The notes below the pieces were generated by a model. That model made no database searches and was not told where the DNA came from. It worked only from the letters and a program-made list of their open reading frames with translations. From assembly GCA_002451695.1 (NCBI GenBank), contig DKDC01000019.1:108943-172942 (forward strand): a stretch of DNA of 64,000 nt. Reading direction: 5' to 3'. Positions 51,650 through 62,192 of the stretch are shown here, piece after piece. Every line of letters begins with the position of its first letter. The first letter of the stretch is position 1. Position numbers and translations under genes: made by a program. The stretch is from Prevotellaceae bacterium UBA6858. GTDB lineage: Bacteria > Bacteroidota > Bacteroidia > Bacteroidales > Bacteroidaceae.

Positions 51650-51714
51650 ATTTCCTTTTCTTTGGGTTTGTATTGAATATCTGTGTCAGACATACCATTA
51701 TATTGGTCCGTTTT

Positions 51715-51791
51715 CGGTCGGAACATCGTCAAACGGTCGGATTTTCGGGCGGATTGTGGATTTTTCGGTCGGATTATGATTAAACCGACCG
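51715..51791. repeat. Cluster of CGGTCGG repeats before the XRE gene
   Basis: CGGTCGG at 51715, 51734 and 51766, variant CGGGCGG at 51746, and an inverted copy CCGACCG at 51785. Three of the four steps are 19-20 bp. The set begins ~65 bp upstream of the XRE start on its coding strand and runs into the last codons of the AlbA_2 gene. Confidence 0.75.
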
Positions 51792-53483
51792 ATTGTAGTC
51801 TTTCAATATCCACTTCAACCCTATTCTGTCTATCATTTTTTCTTCATTTAATTCTACTAAGAGTCTGCCTACATAGCGAAGTTGCTGTTCTTCCGTCTTA
51901 TTAGCAGGTAGCACATCTTTGAGATATTCGTATATGCTATCTCGCTTGGCTCCTTCGTCCCCTGCATTGCTGAGATATTGAAGAATCATTTGACGCAACT
52001 TCTCCTTATCCAATCCTTTTGTCTTTGTGTAAGAAGGAAGTTGATGCGTGTTTTTGGCAATGCTAAGAGAAATGCTGTAATGGGGAGCATCACCCTCAAT
52101 AAGTCCACGTTTGAGCAAGTCTTGCGCTATATCCTCATGAATTGTTCTGCCTTTTTGTACTGCATCAAGCGAGATGCAATCCCATAGAGATAGAGTGTCG
52201 TTTGTCTTCAAAAGATCAGTATATCGTTTGTTGATTTCATTGCCATAAATGCGGACGACTACTTTCTTCTTGACTTGGTCAATCTCATAGTCTGGCATAG
52301 GAAAATGTCTGCGCCATTGCTCATTGAACATTTTCTTGATACCACGGCTTACGGTATCAATCATGTTGAAGTCAACCATAGCCCTACAAAGACATTCATT
52401 ACGGAAATGCGTCTGAGGTTCTTCGTTCTTCAAAGCATTTTCCAAAGTGCCAGGGATGAACGTTCCTGCATTGGAATAATACAGATAACCAGGATTTTCC
52501 ACGAAATTGATACGTTGCTGAAGAGTGTAGTCTTGATGGGCAATACAATTATGAAGAGCCTCACGAATGGTGTAGTCGTCATACTGCTTCATCGTGTCGG
52601 GGAAGAGCGTTCCTCCTGGCATTTCACGCAACGTCAGATTCTCAATCTTTGATAGAATTTCGTCCACCGTTAATATAAAAGGTACTGTGAAGTGTTCGTA
52701 GTCAACCACTTCCTGATTCTTGTCTCGGCGAGTCCAAGTAACCTGTGCCACGGCAGGGCGAAGTTTGAAGGCAGATTCGTATTTACCCAACAATATGATG
52801 GCAGCCCGAGTAATGCCTCCGTTTCTTGTCAGTCCGCACTTGCTCAGGAACGTTTGAACATTCCAAGCATTCACTTCCTCTGTAGGTATGCGACTATGAA
52901 CCTTCTTAAACATCATCCGAGCCTTGGCAATAGCCACCTCATCCAAATCGTCTATAGTTGCGTCTGCCACTAATTCTGCCGACCAGTCCTTTGCTGTGTA
53001 GATTGGCTCTTCAAGGATAACAGCCATCCTTTCTTGTGTCAGTTCCACCAAAGAATCTTCTATCCGCTGCCATGCCTTCTTGTGGGCAAGGACTGGGCGA
53101 CGAGGCAGGTGTTTTGGAATATGAATTATCCATACTCGCTTGTTAGCATCATCAGTTACAAATTCTTCGATGCTTAGACCTTCCGATGAAAGATAAGTAC
53201 ATTGTTCTGTAAGTTTGAAGGTTGCTGACTGCGTGTTTGCAGGCTGGCCATTAAAGGTGAGCCTTGAAATGTCAGTTCCAACTATTTCAAGCGTTTTATC
53301 CTTTACGCCAATCACAAGGTTTCCTCCCTCCATGTTGGCGATAGCCGATACGTAGGATATGACATCATCTTTCTCGTCCCCACAGAACGAGTTCTTCAGA
53401 TTCTTAAATTCTTTCCATTCGCAGCGAGCATTCTCTTGTGGGTACTCACGAAGGAGATATTGTTGTAATTCGAATTCGAGCAT
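51780..53483 (-). CDS. AlbA_2 (Schlafen-like) / GHKL ATP-binding protein
   Basis: 567 residues. Residues ~20-140 are an AlbA_2 domain (ENARCEWKEFKN, ISYVSAIANMEGGNLVIGV). Residues ~290-420 carry a GHKL-type ATPase (YTIREALHNCIAHQDY, NPGYLYYSNAGTFIPG), and the end (~490-560) a winged helix. Such proteins are frequent in defence islands and as transcription regulators. Here it is downstream of the helicase gene (4-bp gap), likely cotranscribed. Confidence 0.88.
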   Translation of the reverse strand: MLEFELQQYLLREYPQENARCEWKEFKNLKNSFCGDEKDDVISYVSAIANMEGGNLVIGVKDKTLEIVGTDISRLTFNGQPANTQSATFKLTEQCTYLSSEGLSIEEFVTDDANKRVWIIHIPKHLPRRPVLAHKKAWQRIEDSLVELTQERMAVILEEPIYTAKDWSAELVADATIDDLDEVAIAKARMMFKKVHSRIPTEEVNAWNVQTFLSKCGLTRNGGITRAAIILLGKYESAFKLRPAVAQVTWTRRDKNQEVVDYEHFTVPFILTVDEILSKIENLTLREMPGGTLFPDTMKQYDDYTIREALHNCIAHQDYTLQQRINFVENPGYLYYSNAGTFIPGTLENALKNEEPQTHFRNECLCRAMVDFNMIDTVSRGIKKMFNEQWRRHFPMPDYEIDQVKKKVVVRIYGNEINKRYTDLLKTNDTLSLWDCISLDAVQKGRTIHEDIAQDLLKRGLIEGDAPHYSISLSIAKNTHQLPSYTKTKGLDKEKLRQMILQYLSNAGDEGAKRDSIYEYLKDVLPANKTEEQQLRYVGRLLVELNEEKMIDRIGLKWILKDYNRSV

Positions 53484-53486
53484 AAG

Positions 53487-55253
53487 CTATTCTAATAAAT
53501 ATTTAAACATCAGTTCTTTCCTTCTTTCATTTTTTGCTGGTATATAAATATACCTTTCTGATTTTAATTTTTCAAGATACATCCTAACCGCAGGCTTGAC
53601 AGTTGGATATTCAAGCAAGTTCTTATCTGCAATAATAATCGTATGCTCCTTGGCACGGCTGGTTGCAACGTTAAAAAGGTGAGGTTCTAAGGTCCTAATG
53701 TACGACGTATTAGGAACAAAAAACAAGGTTATATCAGTAGTTAACCCTTGTATTCTTGCGACAGTGTCAATGATTACATTGTCATGAGAACCTACATTTT
53801 GAGTAATTGCCTTTTGAAGTGCCCGTGTAGTATTTCTCATGCATGTTAAGACCGCAATATCCTTATCTTTCGCATCATTATGAATGCTTCCAATAATGTA
53901 AGCTGTTAACATTATCGCAAACTGAGGAGTATATTCTCCAGAGGGCATATCCGTCAAGACTAGAGTCGGGCCACCTTCTTTAAAGAGAATTTTTTCCATT
54001 GATGGTAACCCAATATGAACGCCATGTTTATAGGCTTTCAGTGTTCCATTATAGAAAATACCTGTATAGTCTGCTGCTCTCTGCCCAAATCTATATGTTG
54101 TTGTTAGCTGATAAATTGGAGAAGAGCTGTTGTCTGCCAATAATTGAAGACCATTTATCATATCTCCATAATTGCATATTTTTATCCTGTCTCCATTTAA
54201 GGCTACAATCGGTGATAACTGGTGGATGTCACCAACCCACAGATTGTGCTTACCCATTTTCTTGCTTGCTGCAAACATTGCCAAAAGAGCTTGACTTGCT
54301 TCGTCCATTATGACAAAGTCAAATGGAGTTTCCAAAGTCAGATCTGCAGCAAATCCACTTGTGATGTAATAAGTTGAAAGGACAATCGCTGATGGGATAG
54401 GCGCAATTTGCTTAATGGGGGTCAATTGGGGTACCTCTCGATGTTCATCAGTTGTGATATTGGTCTTGAAGATTTTGCCTTCTTCGAGTAGTGATTCAAC
54501 AGAAGGTTTCTCTGCAATTTCCATTAGAGCCCGGTTGGTCAAGGCGGTTACCAACACAGAAAAACCCTCTTTACAAAGTCTTGCACATAGCTCTGCAATC
54601 ATGTATGTTTTGCCTGTACCAGGGGGACCTTGCAAAATCATTGTATCAGTTAAGCTTAACTGGGTGTAGACAATACCTGCAACATTGTCATGATTGATAA
54701 GTGTTGGAGTCCAATTCTTAGGAGTGTACGCACAGTCTAAAACAGAAGAAACCGAAGCGCTTATATTATCTTCTACCACTCTTTGTAGATTCATTACATA
54801 ATCTATCGGTGGACGTTGAGGGCCAAATGCTAAGATTATTCCAGGAGTATCTTTTATATATTCAGCAAAATCAAGGCTTACTTTGCTAAAACCTACTAAT
54901 GAAAAGTTCTTATCATTTGTTGCCGAATGCCAAATGCATACAGCCTCAGTTGAGTTATATCTCTGTTTGTACAAGTCACGGTAAGTTAACTTTCCCCAAT
55001 TTCTATAGCTCTGTAAGGTAGGGGGAAGCACCATGCATATCAAGAACTCTCCTTTTCTTGGCAAAGATCTTGTATTTGGAAATTTCATGATCATTTCTCC
55101 GTCCTTGAAAGTAACGAATTGTGCCACAAACATCTCCTCGCTGTTTTGTAACAAGGAGATGGCTGTTGTCATGAATTTTTTGTTGAATTCCTCAGTTTCA
55201 GCTTTTAGCTCGTCCTCAAGGAATTGCCAATGATTACGTCTGTCAATATACAT
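53487..55253 (-). CDS. UPF1-like superfamily 1 helicase
   Basis: 588 residues from the ATG at 55253, 1 bp after the stop of the sacsin-like gene. Longer starts overlap that gene. Walker A is LQGPPGTGKTYMIAELCARL (about residue 210), Walker B region VIMDEASQALL, later motifs TTYRFGQRAADY and VATSRAKEHTIII, with VARIQGLTTDITLFF, the order of UPF1/SMUBP-type helicases. N-terminal ~180 residues are unrecognised. Probably acts on nucleic acid together with the sacsin-like and AlbA_2 proteins. Confidence 0.86.
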   Translation of the reverse strand: MYIDRRNHWQFLEDELKAETEEFNKKFMTTAISLLQNSEEMFVAQFVTFKDGEMIMKFPNTRSLPRKGEFLICMVLPPTLQSYRNWGKLTYRDLYKQRYNSTEAVCIWHSATNDKNFSLVGFSKVSLDFAEYIKDTPGIILAFGPQRPPIDYVMNLQRVVEDNISASVSSVLDCAYTPKNWTPTLINHDNVAGIVYTQLSLTDTMILQGPPGTGKTYMIAELCARLCKEGFSVLVTALTNRALMEIAEKPSVESLLEEGKIFKTNITTDEHREVPQLTPIKQIAPIPSAIVLSTYYITSGFAADLTLETPFDFVIMDEASQALLAMFAASKKMGKHNLWVGDIHQLSPIVALNGDRIKICNYGDMINGLQLLADNSSSPIYQLTTTYRFGQRAADYTGIFYNGTLKAYKHGVHIGLPSMEKILFKEGGPTLVLTDMPSGEYTPQFAIMLTAYIIGSIHNDAKDKDIAVLTCMRNTTRALQKAITQNVGSHDNVIIDTVARIQGLTTDITLFFVPNTSYIRTLEPHLFNVATSRAKEHTIIIADKNLLEYPTVKPAVRMYLEKLKSERYIYIPAKNERRKELMFKYLLE

Positions 55254-55254
55254 A

Positions 55255-58200
55255 TTACAATAAAGAATCTTCATTTGCGCCAATTGAAGCTGGCAACGAT
55301 TGTGCTGGTAAATCATGCATATCTCGCATTGCCAGTTTGAGCTCCTCATTAGGATTATTGAATGGTTCGGGAGTCTTGTTATAACCAATTGCTGTACCAA
55401 AGTTGAAATGAAGCCCCTTAAAATATTTTAGAGCCTCTGCAAGTGCTATACATCTATTCTTGTACTGCATATTTTCAGGACTGAAAGTAATTGCAATAGT
55501 ATTTGTATCTCGCGGCAGTGCATAGAATGGTACACATTGAGGTCCATCATGAGTTACAACCCAAAGCATGGATCCTTCCTTTGATAATTGCTCCCAATCA
55601 GATGTATTGAGAGAAAAAGCACGTCTTCTGGATTTATAACTATGAACCACAATTGGTACTTCTCTTCCCGTTGGGTCTAGTACGCCATAGATATTGCACC
55701 ATGCGTCCTCACATATGCCCTTTGTGAAACGATAACCTTTTTCTTCAAGATACAATTTAACATCAGTTTTTGCTTGTCGAAGATAATCCCTCATTTCTTC
55801 TACTGAAAGACCTGCATATTGAGGCTCTGCAACAGTAATAGTACATGGTTCTCCCGATTCTGTGACAGATTCTATTTCAGTTGGGACAATCACATCGCTC
55901 AGATTATTGACGTTATAATCATCCGAATCCTTATCTTCTGGATTTGGCTCGTTAATCATACCCATAGCAGCCAATTGACTTTTGAGAATTTCATTTTCAT
56001 CCTCAAGTTGTTTAACCTTGTCGGTCAATTCTCCGATTTGAGCACTGTTTTCTATAATGATTTGAATTTGCTCATCAGTAAGTTTACTACTTACATTCAT
56101 CAAGAGTTCTCTCTTCTCCTTCTTCCAAACTACATTGAGGACTATCGAGTCTTCTATTGGCTTGGTCTTAGGGAAGTTTGCCTCATTGAATTGTCCAGAT
56201 TGCTCTTTCCAAACCTCAATCAATTCATGAACAGCATTGATATAATTGGCGTCCTCCCATTTTGCTGGTAGCTGATAGTATTCATAAACCTTATCATCTA
56301 TTAGTTTATAGGCATTGATAGCTCCAATTACAGATTGAGGCTGAAGGCAACTATGAGAATCCATCAGAATGTTCCTATAGTCTGTTTCAGGGTCAACAAG
56401 CAAAGATATAACATCCTTGAGCAAGTCTCCTATATTTCCCTCATCCTTATTAAGGTCACAAAATGATTTCAAGACACCATTTTGGTTTGGGAAAATAGAA
56501 AGATTCGAGTATGAAATATTAGCGTGTGAAAGAAATCTGTAATACCTATTGAGTACTTCCCACACTTTAACTTCACCCACTTTATCAAGTGATGTGTTGA
56601 TTGCGTCAAGTGTACCCATAGACGATATTGCTTCCTCTATCTGGCTGCAAACATATTCATTTGCGGATAGCCACAAGTCGGATGAATCAAAAGAAATATC
56701 GGCTTCGGAGTTTGTTTGACCTGGAAGTATATCTTTAGATACGTCGAATATATCTCTTTGATACTTATATAGTTCCGATTCTCTATCTTTCGGAAGAAGA
56801 CTGACAACATAAAGAGCAATTTTGTCAAGAGCATCTTGAGGTTTATAATGATATTTTTCTCTGAAATAGTTTCCACATGCATACGAACTAGTCGTAGCAA
56901 ACTTAGATTTTAAGTCTGCTGCAAATGAAGTGATTGTCTTGTTCTGATTAACAGAAAAAGCGGATGCGTCAATGTCCTTATGAAGTAGGATCTCCTTGTA
57001 GTTCAAATCAGCTGATTTGAAGATGGCATCCTTTAATTCTTCAGGAATTCCAGCATCTTCATAAAGATTTTTATGCGCACAGAAATTTCCTTCCTGATTC
57101 GGAAGAACTTCAAATGTATCTAATTTCGTAATTTGAATGTTCAATGCTAAAAGTGCATTATTCAACCATTTTGCGTTAAGGCCAACTGGGAGCTTTGATA
57201 GTGACCCTAGTGACTTTAAGCTATTGAGAACTCGTGATACAAACCAAGTATCTACTTCTTTCCATGCGCCTTCAAGAAGACTGTTGTCCGTTATGGATAC
57301 TGCATCAGTAATAGAATATAGTGAAATGCATATCTCATAGAAACGCTTTCTTTGATTTATGAATTCAGAAGAATACTTTTCTTCCGCATTTGGAATAATA
57401 GATATCAATGGCATCAGACGAGAAATTTTAGTAGCCTGATTATCATCATCTATAATATTTTTTGCCAAACGATTGATATCTGCGCTATAGCTTTGAGAAT
57501 TATACTTGGAATCCAAAGATACTGCTGTTACATCGCTATGCAACAGAATAGGCTTTACATCCTTACCGAGTTTGTTCAACAAATCAATGACAAAAGTAGA
57601 GACATTCTGTCCTTGCTGGAAGTCTTCTGTATCTTTCTTCAGGAGTTCTCCATTCATGTTAGGAAGCAAAGCATATTCTGTAAGATAACGTACATCGTAA
57701 TTTGAAACATACTCAAGAAACTGGTTATACCATATTTGTAATGTCGTATTAACCAGGTTGATACTGCTCCAATTTTCTTTACTCTCAATATCTGCACAAA
57801 GATCTTCCGTTGCCCAAAGGTTCAGTCCACTTTTCCAAAGCAATATCGACCATTTATGATTATCTGAGACAATCTTGGATGGGTAAAGCGAAGCCAACAA
57901 TGAATATACATAATCTTCATTCTCTTGTATAGGCTCCTTAGCGAAAATACAGTCTGACAGTTTTTTGTATGTACTACCATCATATGACTTAACAACATCA
58001 TATTTCATAAGAATATCTCTATACTTGTGAATGACATTAGACACATACCAATCCTTATCAAGATTCTTGTGGGATTTAGCCTTGTCTAAACCAGAGGCGA
58101 GATAATATAGACTTCCATATTTACGCTCCGAAAGGAAGGCTACAAGTTTTTCATATAATGGAAAAATCTGCTCATAAATCTTTTGATTTATACCTGTTTC

Positions 58201-59664
58201 AGTGATGACATTCTTCTCTTCGTTCCAGATTTGACCACTCAACATGAGGCTTTGTCTCTCACTGTCTGGCTCAAAATCTGGACTATTGACAATAATTGGC
58301 TCTGATAGTTGGTCTTCTATACCAACCATAGGAAGAACACAATAGTGGGCAGTTTTGCCTATATGATTAACGATATTGTTATTCTCGTCTATTTCTATTG
58401 CAACATCCAATCTTAATTTTCTTTCCTTACGATAACGTTCAGAAAGTTCCTTTGAAGGTCCTTCGTAGTGAGAGAAAACAAAACGTCTCTTACTGGTAGA
58501 GTTTGGACTTGCAATTTCATATTCGGCAAGGTAGATGTTTTTACTTAAACAAACCTGAGGGAGTTTCTTAATCCTAGTTATATTACCATTGTCATTTAGC
58601 TCAATAGATTTCAATTCTTTGCAGAAGAGCATAGTAGGTGCAATATTCTCATGAAAATTCTGTACACCCAATTTGACTGCTGTTCTTCCAGAATCAGAAT
58701 TAATATGATATGTAAATGTCGTCCAGTCAAAAGTTTGTTTGAAGAATTTCTCGGATGCGCGCATCTTTCTGAGACCTTCAATCAATTCACTTGAAATAAG
58801 TCCATCTCGATACATTGTAACTTCAAATCCACAAAGTTCTGTGCATTCCTTATTGGAGTACATATTGCTTTCGATTGTAACAATCTTTGAAAGGCAATGA
58901 GTTGTCAGAAATCCAGTACCGAAACGTCCTGTACTTTCTTGATTCTCTTTACCACCACTATATTTATATAGCAGACCATAGCGAGCCTTGGCAGTGAAAG
59001 GAGCACCATCATGCTTGAACTTTACGGTATCCCCGTCTATCTCAATACGTACATTTATCTCATCTCTATTAGGGTCTAATGCTATTGTGTCTTTTGCATT
59101 CTGAATAAGTTCCCATACCCATCTTTTTTTGTCAATATCAGATGGGGCATTAAGTTCACGAAGTCTTTTCTCAACGTTTGTGATGTACATTTGATCAAAG
59201 ACTTCATTCATGGCATCGGTGTTAACATCCGGTGACAGAATTTCCTGTTTGCTGTCCATATTATCAATGTTTGTTGTTTTTTGTAACAATGTGGCTTTTT
59301 GATTCTCGGCTTTTTCCTGAATTAACTTTATTTGTTTTCCTGGCAAAAACCAAGCTTTATACTTAAATGGCATCTGTTCAATAGCAGATTTATTGTATCT
59401 AACATCCGTAAGTCGAACAGATTTATTACCTGTAAAGTATCCATACAGATGATTATCTTCATCCTTGAGAACAAACACAGTAGGAGAAGCAATCACATCT
59501 TTTATGTTTGTATCAGTTTCTGGATTGTGATAGATGCTATTAAGAGAGACCTCCAACAGAGGAGCCAACTCCAACGCCTCGGAAATACGTATTTCTTCTG
59601 GCTTCATATCTTGATTAGGAAAATGATAATACCCTAACAATCTAAGTTTTTTAGTCTGTTTCAT
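55255..59664 (-). CDS. Sacsin-like HATPase with C-terminal DUF3883-like domain
   Basis: 1469 residues from the ATG at 59664 (59682 also possible). Residues ~160-360 hold an Hsp90/sacsin-type HATPase: N box ELIQNAKD (~191-198), HDGAPF, and GRFGTGFLTTH. A long middle region (~400-1200) is unrecognised, with a short coiled coil near 1225-1255 (IGELTDKVKQLEDENEIL). Residues ~1310-1410 (AWCNIYGVLDPTGREVPIVV, SYKSRRRAFSLNTSDWEQL) look like DUF3883, a nuclease-related domain of defence islands. AT-rich cargo gene; likely a phage-defence protein. Confidence 0.8.
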   Translation of the reverse strand: MKQTKKLRLLGYYHFPNQDMKPEEIRISEALELAPLLEVSLNSIYHNPETDTNIKDVIASPTVFVLKDEDNHLYGYFTGNKSVRLTDVRYNKSAIEQMPFKYKAWFLPGKQIKLIQEKAENQKATLLQKTTNIDNMDSKQEILSPDVNTDAMNEVFDQMYITNVEKRLRELNAPSDIDKKRWVWELIQNAKDTIALDPNRDEINVRIEIDGDTVKFKHDGAPFTAKARYGLLYKYSGGKENQESTGRFGTGFLTTHCLSKIVTIESNMYSNKECTELCGFEVTMYRDGLISSELIEGLRKMRASEKFFKQTFDWTTFTYHINSDSGRTAVKLGVQNFHENIAPTMLFCKELKSIELNDNGNITRIKKLPQVCLSKNIYLAEYEIASPNSTSKRRFVFSHYEGPSKELSERYRKERKLRLDVAIEIDENNNIVNHIGKTAHYCVLPMVGIEDQLSEPIIVNSPDFEPDSERQSLMLSGQIWNEEKNVITETGINQKIYEQIFPLYEKLVAFLSERKYGSLYYLASGLDKAKSHKNLDKDWYVSNVIHKYRDILMKYDVVKSYDGSTYKKLSDCIFAKEPIQENEDYVYSLLASLYPSKIVSDNHKWSILLWKSGLNLWATEDLCADIESKENWSSINLVNTTLQIWYNQFLEYVSNYDVRYLTEYALLPNMNGELLKKDTEDFQQGQNVSTFVIDLLNKLGKDVKPILLHSDVTAVSLDSKYNSQSYSADINRLAKNIIDDDNQATKISRLMPLISIIPNAEEKYSSEFINQRKRFYEICISLYSITDAVSITDNSLLEGAWKEVDTWFVSRVLNSLKSLGSLSKLPVGLNAKWLNNALLALNIQITKLDTFEVLPNQEGNFCAHKNLYEDAGIPEELKDAIFKSADLNYKEILLHKDIDASAFSVNQNKTITSFAADLKSKFATTSSYACGNYFREKYHYKPQDALDKIALYVVSLLPKDRESELYKYQRDIFDVSKDILPGQTNSEADISFDSSDLWLSANEYVCSQIEEAISSMGTLDAINTSLDKVGEVKVWEVLNRYYRFLSHANISYSNLSIFPNQNGVLKSFCDLNKDEGNIGDLLKDVISLLVDPETDYRNILMDSHSCLQPQSVIGAINAYKLIDDKVYEYYQLPAKWEDANYINAVHELIEVWKEQSGQFNEANFPKTKPIEDSIVLNVVWKKEKRELLMNVSSKLTDEQIQIIIENSAQIGELTDKVKQLEDENEILKSQLAAMGMINEPNPEDKDSDDYNVNNLSDVIVPTEIESVTESGEPCTITVAEPQYAGLSVEEMRDYLRQAKTDVKLYLEEKGYRFTKGICEDAWCNIYGVLDPTGREVPIVVHSYKSRRRAFSLNTSDWEQLSKEGSMLWVVTHDGPQCVPFYALPRDTNTIAITFSPENMQYKNRCIALAEALKYFKGLHFNFGTAIGYNKTPEPFNNPNEELKLAMRDMHDLPAQSLPASIGANEDSLL

Positions 59665-59686
59665 AAAATGTGTTTTGTGCATTGTT

Positions 59687-59881
59687 CTATAATACTTCTA
59701 AAACATAACATTGCCAGTTTGCGTCAAGCACATTTTCTACCGACACCCCACCTTTGTTCTTTGAGATGGAGGGCGTACAAGAGGGATGTCCTGCACTTGG
59801 ACACGATGAGCCTGTGTCGGTAGGCTGCCCATTATACAATGAAGCGTCAGCCATTAAAGGCTGCTTGGTGTTATCTTCCAA
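59687..59881 (-). CDS. Small 64-residue protein at the head of the cargo operon
   Basis: Starts at 59881 and ends 4 bp before the sacsin-like frame. Polar, with CPSAGHPSC in the middle and a VLDANWQCYVLEVL tail. A good promoter (-7 box at 59949) lies 68 bp upstream. Family not recognised; could be a leader ORF. Confidence 0.45.
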   Translation of the reverse strand: MEDNTKQPLMADASLYNGQPTDTGSSCPSAGHPSCTPSISKNKGGVSVENVLDANWQCYVLEVL

Positions 59882-59948
59882 TGTTATTGCTCAGAGGTTA
59901 GATTAAACCAATAGACTTTTTCTTGATAGAATTGTCAATTATTGACTA

Positions 59949-59956
59949 CAAAAGTA
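59949..59956 (-). promoter_or_regulatory. -7 box (TACTTTTG) of the cargo operon
   Basis: On the minus strand TACTTTTG fits TAnnTTTG; a weak -33 (TTTC) is ~18 bp upstream. Confidence 0.55.
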
Positions 59957-60072
59957 AAGAATCTTATTCAGACGAAAGAATAAATCATTGGAAATCTTTA
60001 CTTCTGGTATCACATTTCTGTAATTTGAGGCGATTTGCAGTAACCAACGCTACAAATCGCCTCTCATTGTCA

Positions 60073-62115
60073 TTATCTGGATAAACCTTGTGATTTCTTT
60101 CTTGATGGCGCTCCTAATCCAATTTTCTGTGTTCCGTCCCAATTTGTAAGTTGATCAGCGCAACCATTGGAGCCACCGAGTGAAACGTATGTATCTGCGC
60201 TGCACGACATGTAATCAATGAACGAAAGGAAGTTCTGAATGATGGGTTTGGTATAAACAACCTCATCGGTAGCAAAGAGCTTTGTCCAGTGTGCGACACA
60301 TTCCTTTCGATAGTTGCCACAATCATTCCAATCCATGCTTGCGAGAAATCTGTCAGCAGCAGATGCTACTCCTTGTGGAGAGTGAAGCGCAATGTTGGAT
60401 TTTGTGGCAGTAGCCATAATACCATAATAGATTGCTTTGGCTTCTTTCTCATAGAAATCTATTCTGCTTGATTGCGAAAAGGCTTTGAGCTGTTCATGAC
60501 CTTCACTAATGAATCGGTCAAGTACACCTTGGTATCTGTCTTGCCTTGCCTGTTCCTCATGTTTTACCTCCGCTTCTTGCTCCTTGCGTCCTTCCACACG
60601 TTTAACAGCTTCAATTATTTCAGGCTGCTTTGTCAAGTCGTTCCATTGAAGAACCAAGATTTTATATTTCTCCAATAGAGTATTGTAATCGGTCTTGAGT
60701 CTTGTAATGTCCTCATTTTTTGAGACTAATTGGGTATTGAGACTTTCAATAACTGCATCCTTTTGAGCGGTTACTCGTCTGACTGCATTCTCGTCAAGTT
60801 GCGATATGCGTTGCTTCACATCCGCATTTTCAGCCTGTAGTGCTTCATTATCATTCTGCAATGACTTATTCTCAACAATCAGTTTGTTTAGTTGCTGCAT
60901 ATAGTAGGTGTAAGTCTTGTTGACTGACGCTCTCACACCATTATTCTGCTTCTCACGTTCTGTGTTGATTGCAGCGACAAGAACCTTGATTGCATCATAG
61001 ATGTTGATAGTCCGTTCCTCTCGCCAAACCTTTTGTCCGATAAGTGCTGGAATAGGAATGGCAAGTTCTTTTTTAACGGCATCCATTGCCTCTTGAACAG
61101 GGGTCTTGATATTGAGAAGAGGGAAGGTAAGCTCTTGCTTGTCAATAGTGGCAAGAGCAGCGTATTTCCCCACCTTGTCAAGAGCTGCTTTCGCCTGTCG
61201 CTCGGCTTCAAGAACGACTTTGTTCTTATGCCTTCGTCCTCGTTTTTCCTCCTCGGACAATTCATTGTAAGGGATGCCGCGTGCAAGACCATACTTGCAG
61301 CCAACCTCATTGTGATAGTCAGTATGTAGTTGCGAGAGATATTCCGACTTTGCTTTTCTCGTCTCTCCCCACACCTTGGCATAAGACACACGCTCAACAA
61401 AGTCCTTTGAGGCTGTCTGCTTGGTGTAGTTGTCTCGCTCCTCTTTGGGTAATGTTCTCCATTCCTTAGTTGAAAGCACTATGTCGGGATTGTTCTTGTT
61501 TACATACTTGCTGCCTATGCGTCCACGTTTCTTGACTTTCTCCACAGGAATAGTCTGTACATGGGCATGGATGCTCGTTTCGTCACAATGGACGGCAAAA
61601 CTAATGATGTTCTCCTCACCCCATTTGCGACAGGCAAAGTCGTAGGTGTCCTTTGCCCATTTATAAATGCCTTGTTGCAATACGATGTGGCTATGGTCTG
61701 CATCAGGATTGGCGGTGTCAATCTTTTGGTTGCCAAATGCGAGGTTGTACAGCACGTCGTGGTTGCCACTGAATATCATGCCGACGGTGCAGTTCGGACT
61801 GTTCTTTGAAACTTGGTCGGGATGCTTGGCATCCATGTATGGCTTAAAGCCCAATTCATCAAGACGCATCTGAATGCGCTCATGGAGTGGAATAGGGTTA
61901 GATCCAAGCGGAACAAGCTTTCCGCCTCTGACGATTTCAAAATTGAGATTCTTGCGAGAGAAATTATAATGGTTGTTCTTGTCCTTGTCGGCATTCTTCA
62001 ACCGATAGACATTCTCGTCCCAACCTCTGCGCTCCGCCTCGTTACCCACTTGGGCGGAGAATGATTTCTTGTCTTTGCCGACATGGATAGCGGCACGTGG
62101 TATGTTGCTTTGCAT
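60073..62115 (-). CDS. MobV-family relaxase (mobilisation protein)
   Basis: 680 residues. Relaxase motifs: RGWDENVYRLKNADKD near residue 30, a conserved LGSNPIPLHERIQ, and the metal-binding HCDETSIHAHVQ near 180. The C-terminal half is a coiled coil (~380-520). Pre/MobV proteins nick at oriT to start transfer. It reads away from the oriT-like repeats at 62193-62277, just upstream of its start, the usual arrangement. Confidence 0.92.
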   Translation of the reverse strand: MQSNIPRAAIHVGKDKKSFSAQVGNEAERRGWDENVYRLKNADKDKNNHYNFSRKNLNFEIVRGGKLVPLGSNPIPLHERIQMRLDELGFKPYMDAKHPDQVSKNSPNCTVGMIFSGNHDVLYNLAFGNQKIDTANPDADHSHIVLQQGIYKWAKDTYDFACRKWGEENIISFAVHCDETSIHAHVQTIPVEKVKKRGRIGSKYVNKNNPDIVLSTKEWRTLPKEERDNYTKQTASKDFVERVSYAKVWGETRKAKSEYLSQLHTDYHNEVGCKYGLARGIPYNELSEEEKRGRRHKNKVVLEAERQAKAALDKVGKYAALATIDKQELTFPLLNIKTPVQEAMDAVKKELAIPIPALIGQKVWREERTINIYDAIKVLVAAINTEREKQNNGVRASVNKTYTYYMQQLNKLIVENKSLQNDNEALQAENADVKQRISQLDENAVRRVTAQKDAVIESLNTQLVSKNEDITRLKTDYNTLLEKYKILVLQWNDLTKQPEIIEAVKRVEGRKEQEAEVKHEEQARQDRYQGVLDRFISEGHEQLKAFSQSSRIDFYEKEAKAIYYGIMATATKSNIALHSPQGVASAADRFLASMDWNDCGNYRKECVAHWTKLFATDEVVYTKPIIQNFLSFIDYMSCSADTYVSLGGSNGCADQLTNWDGTQKIGLGAPSRKKSQGLSR

Positions 62116-62192
62116 ATTGTATTTCAGTCTTGTTGTACATTGTAAAAGGCGTAACTCGGTATAATGGCAGCAGGTCTCGGGCGAAGCCTGAG

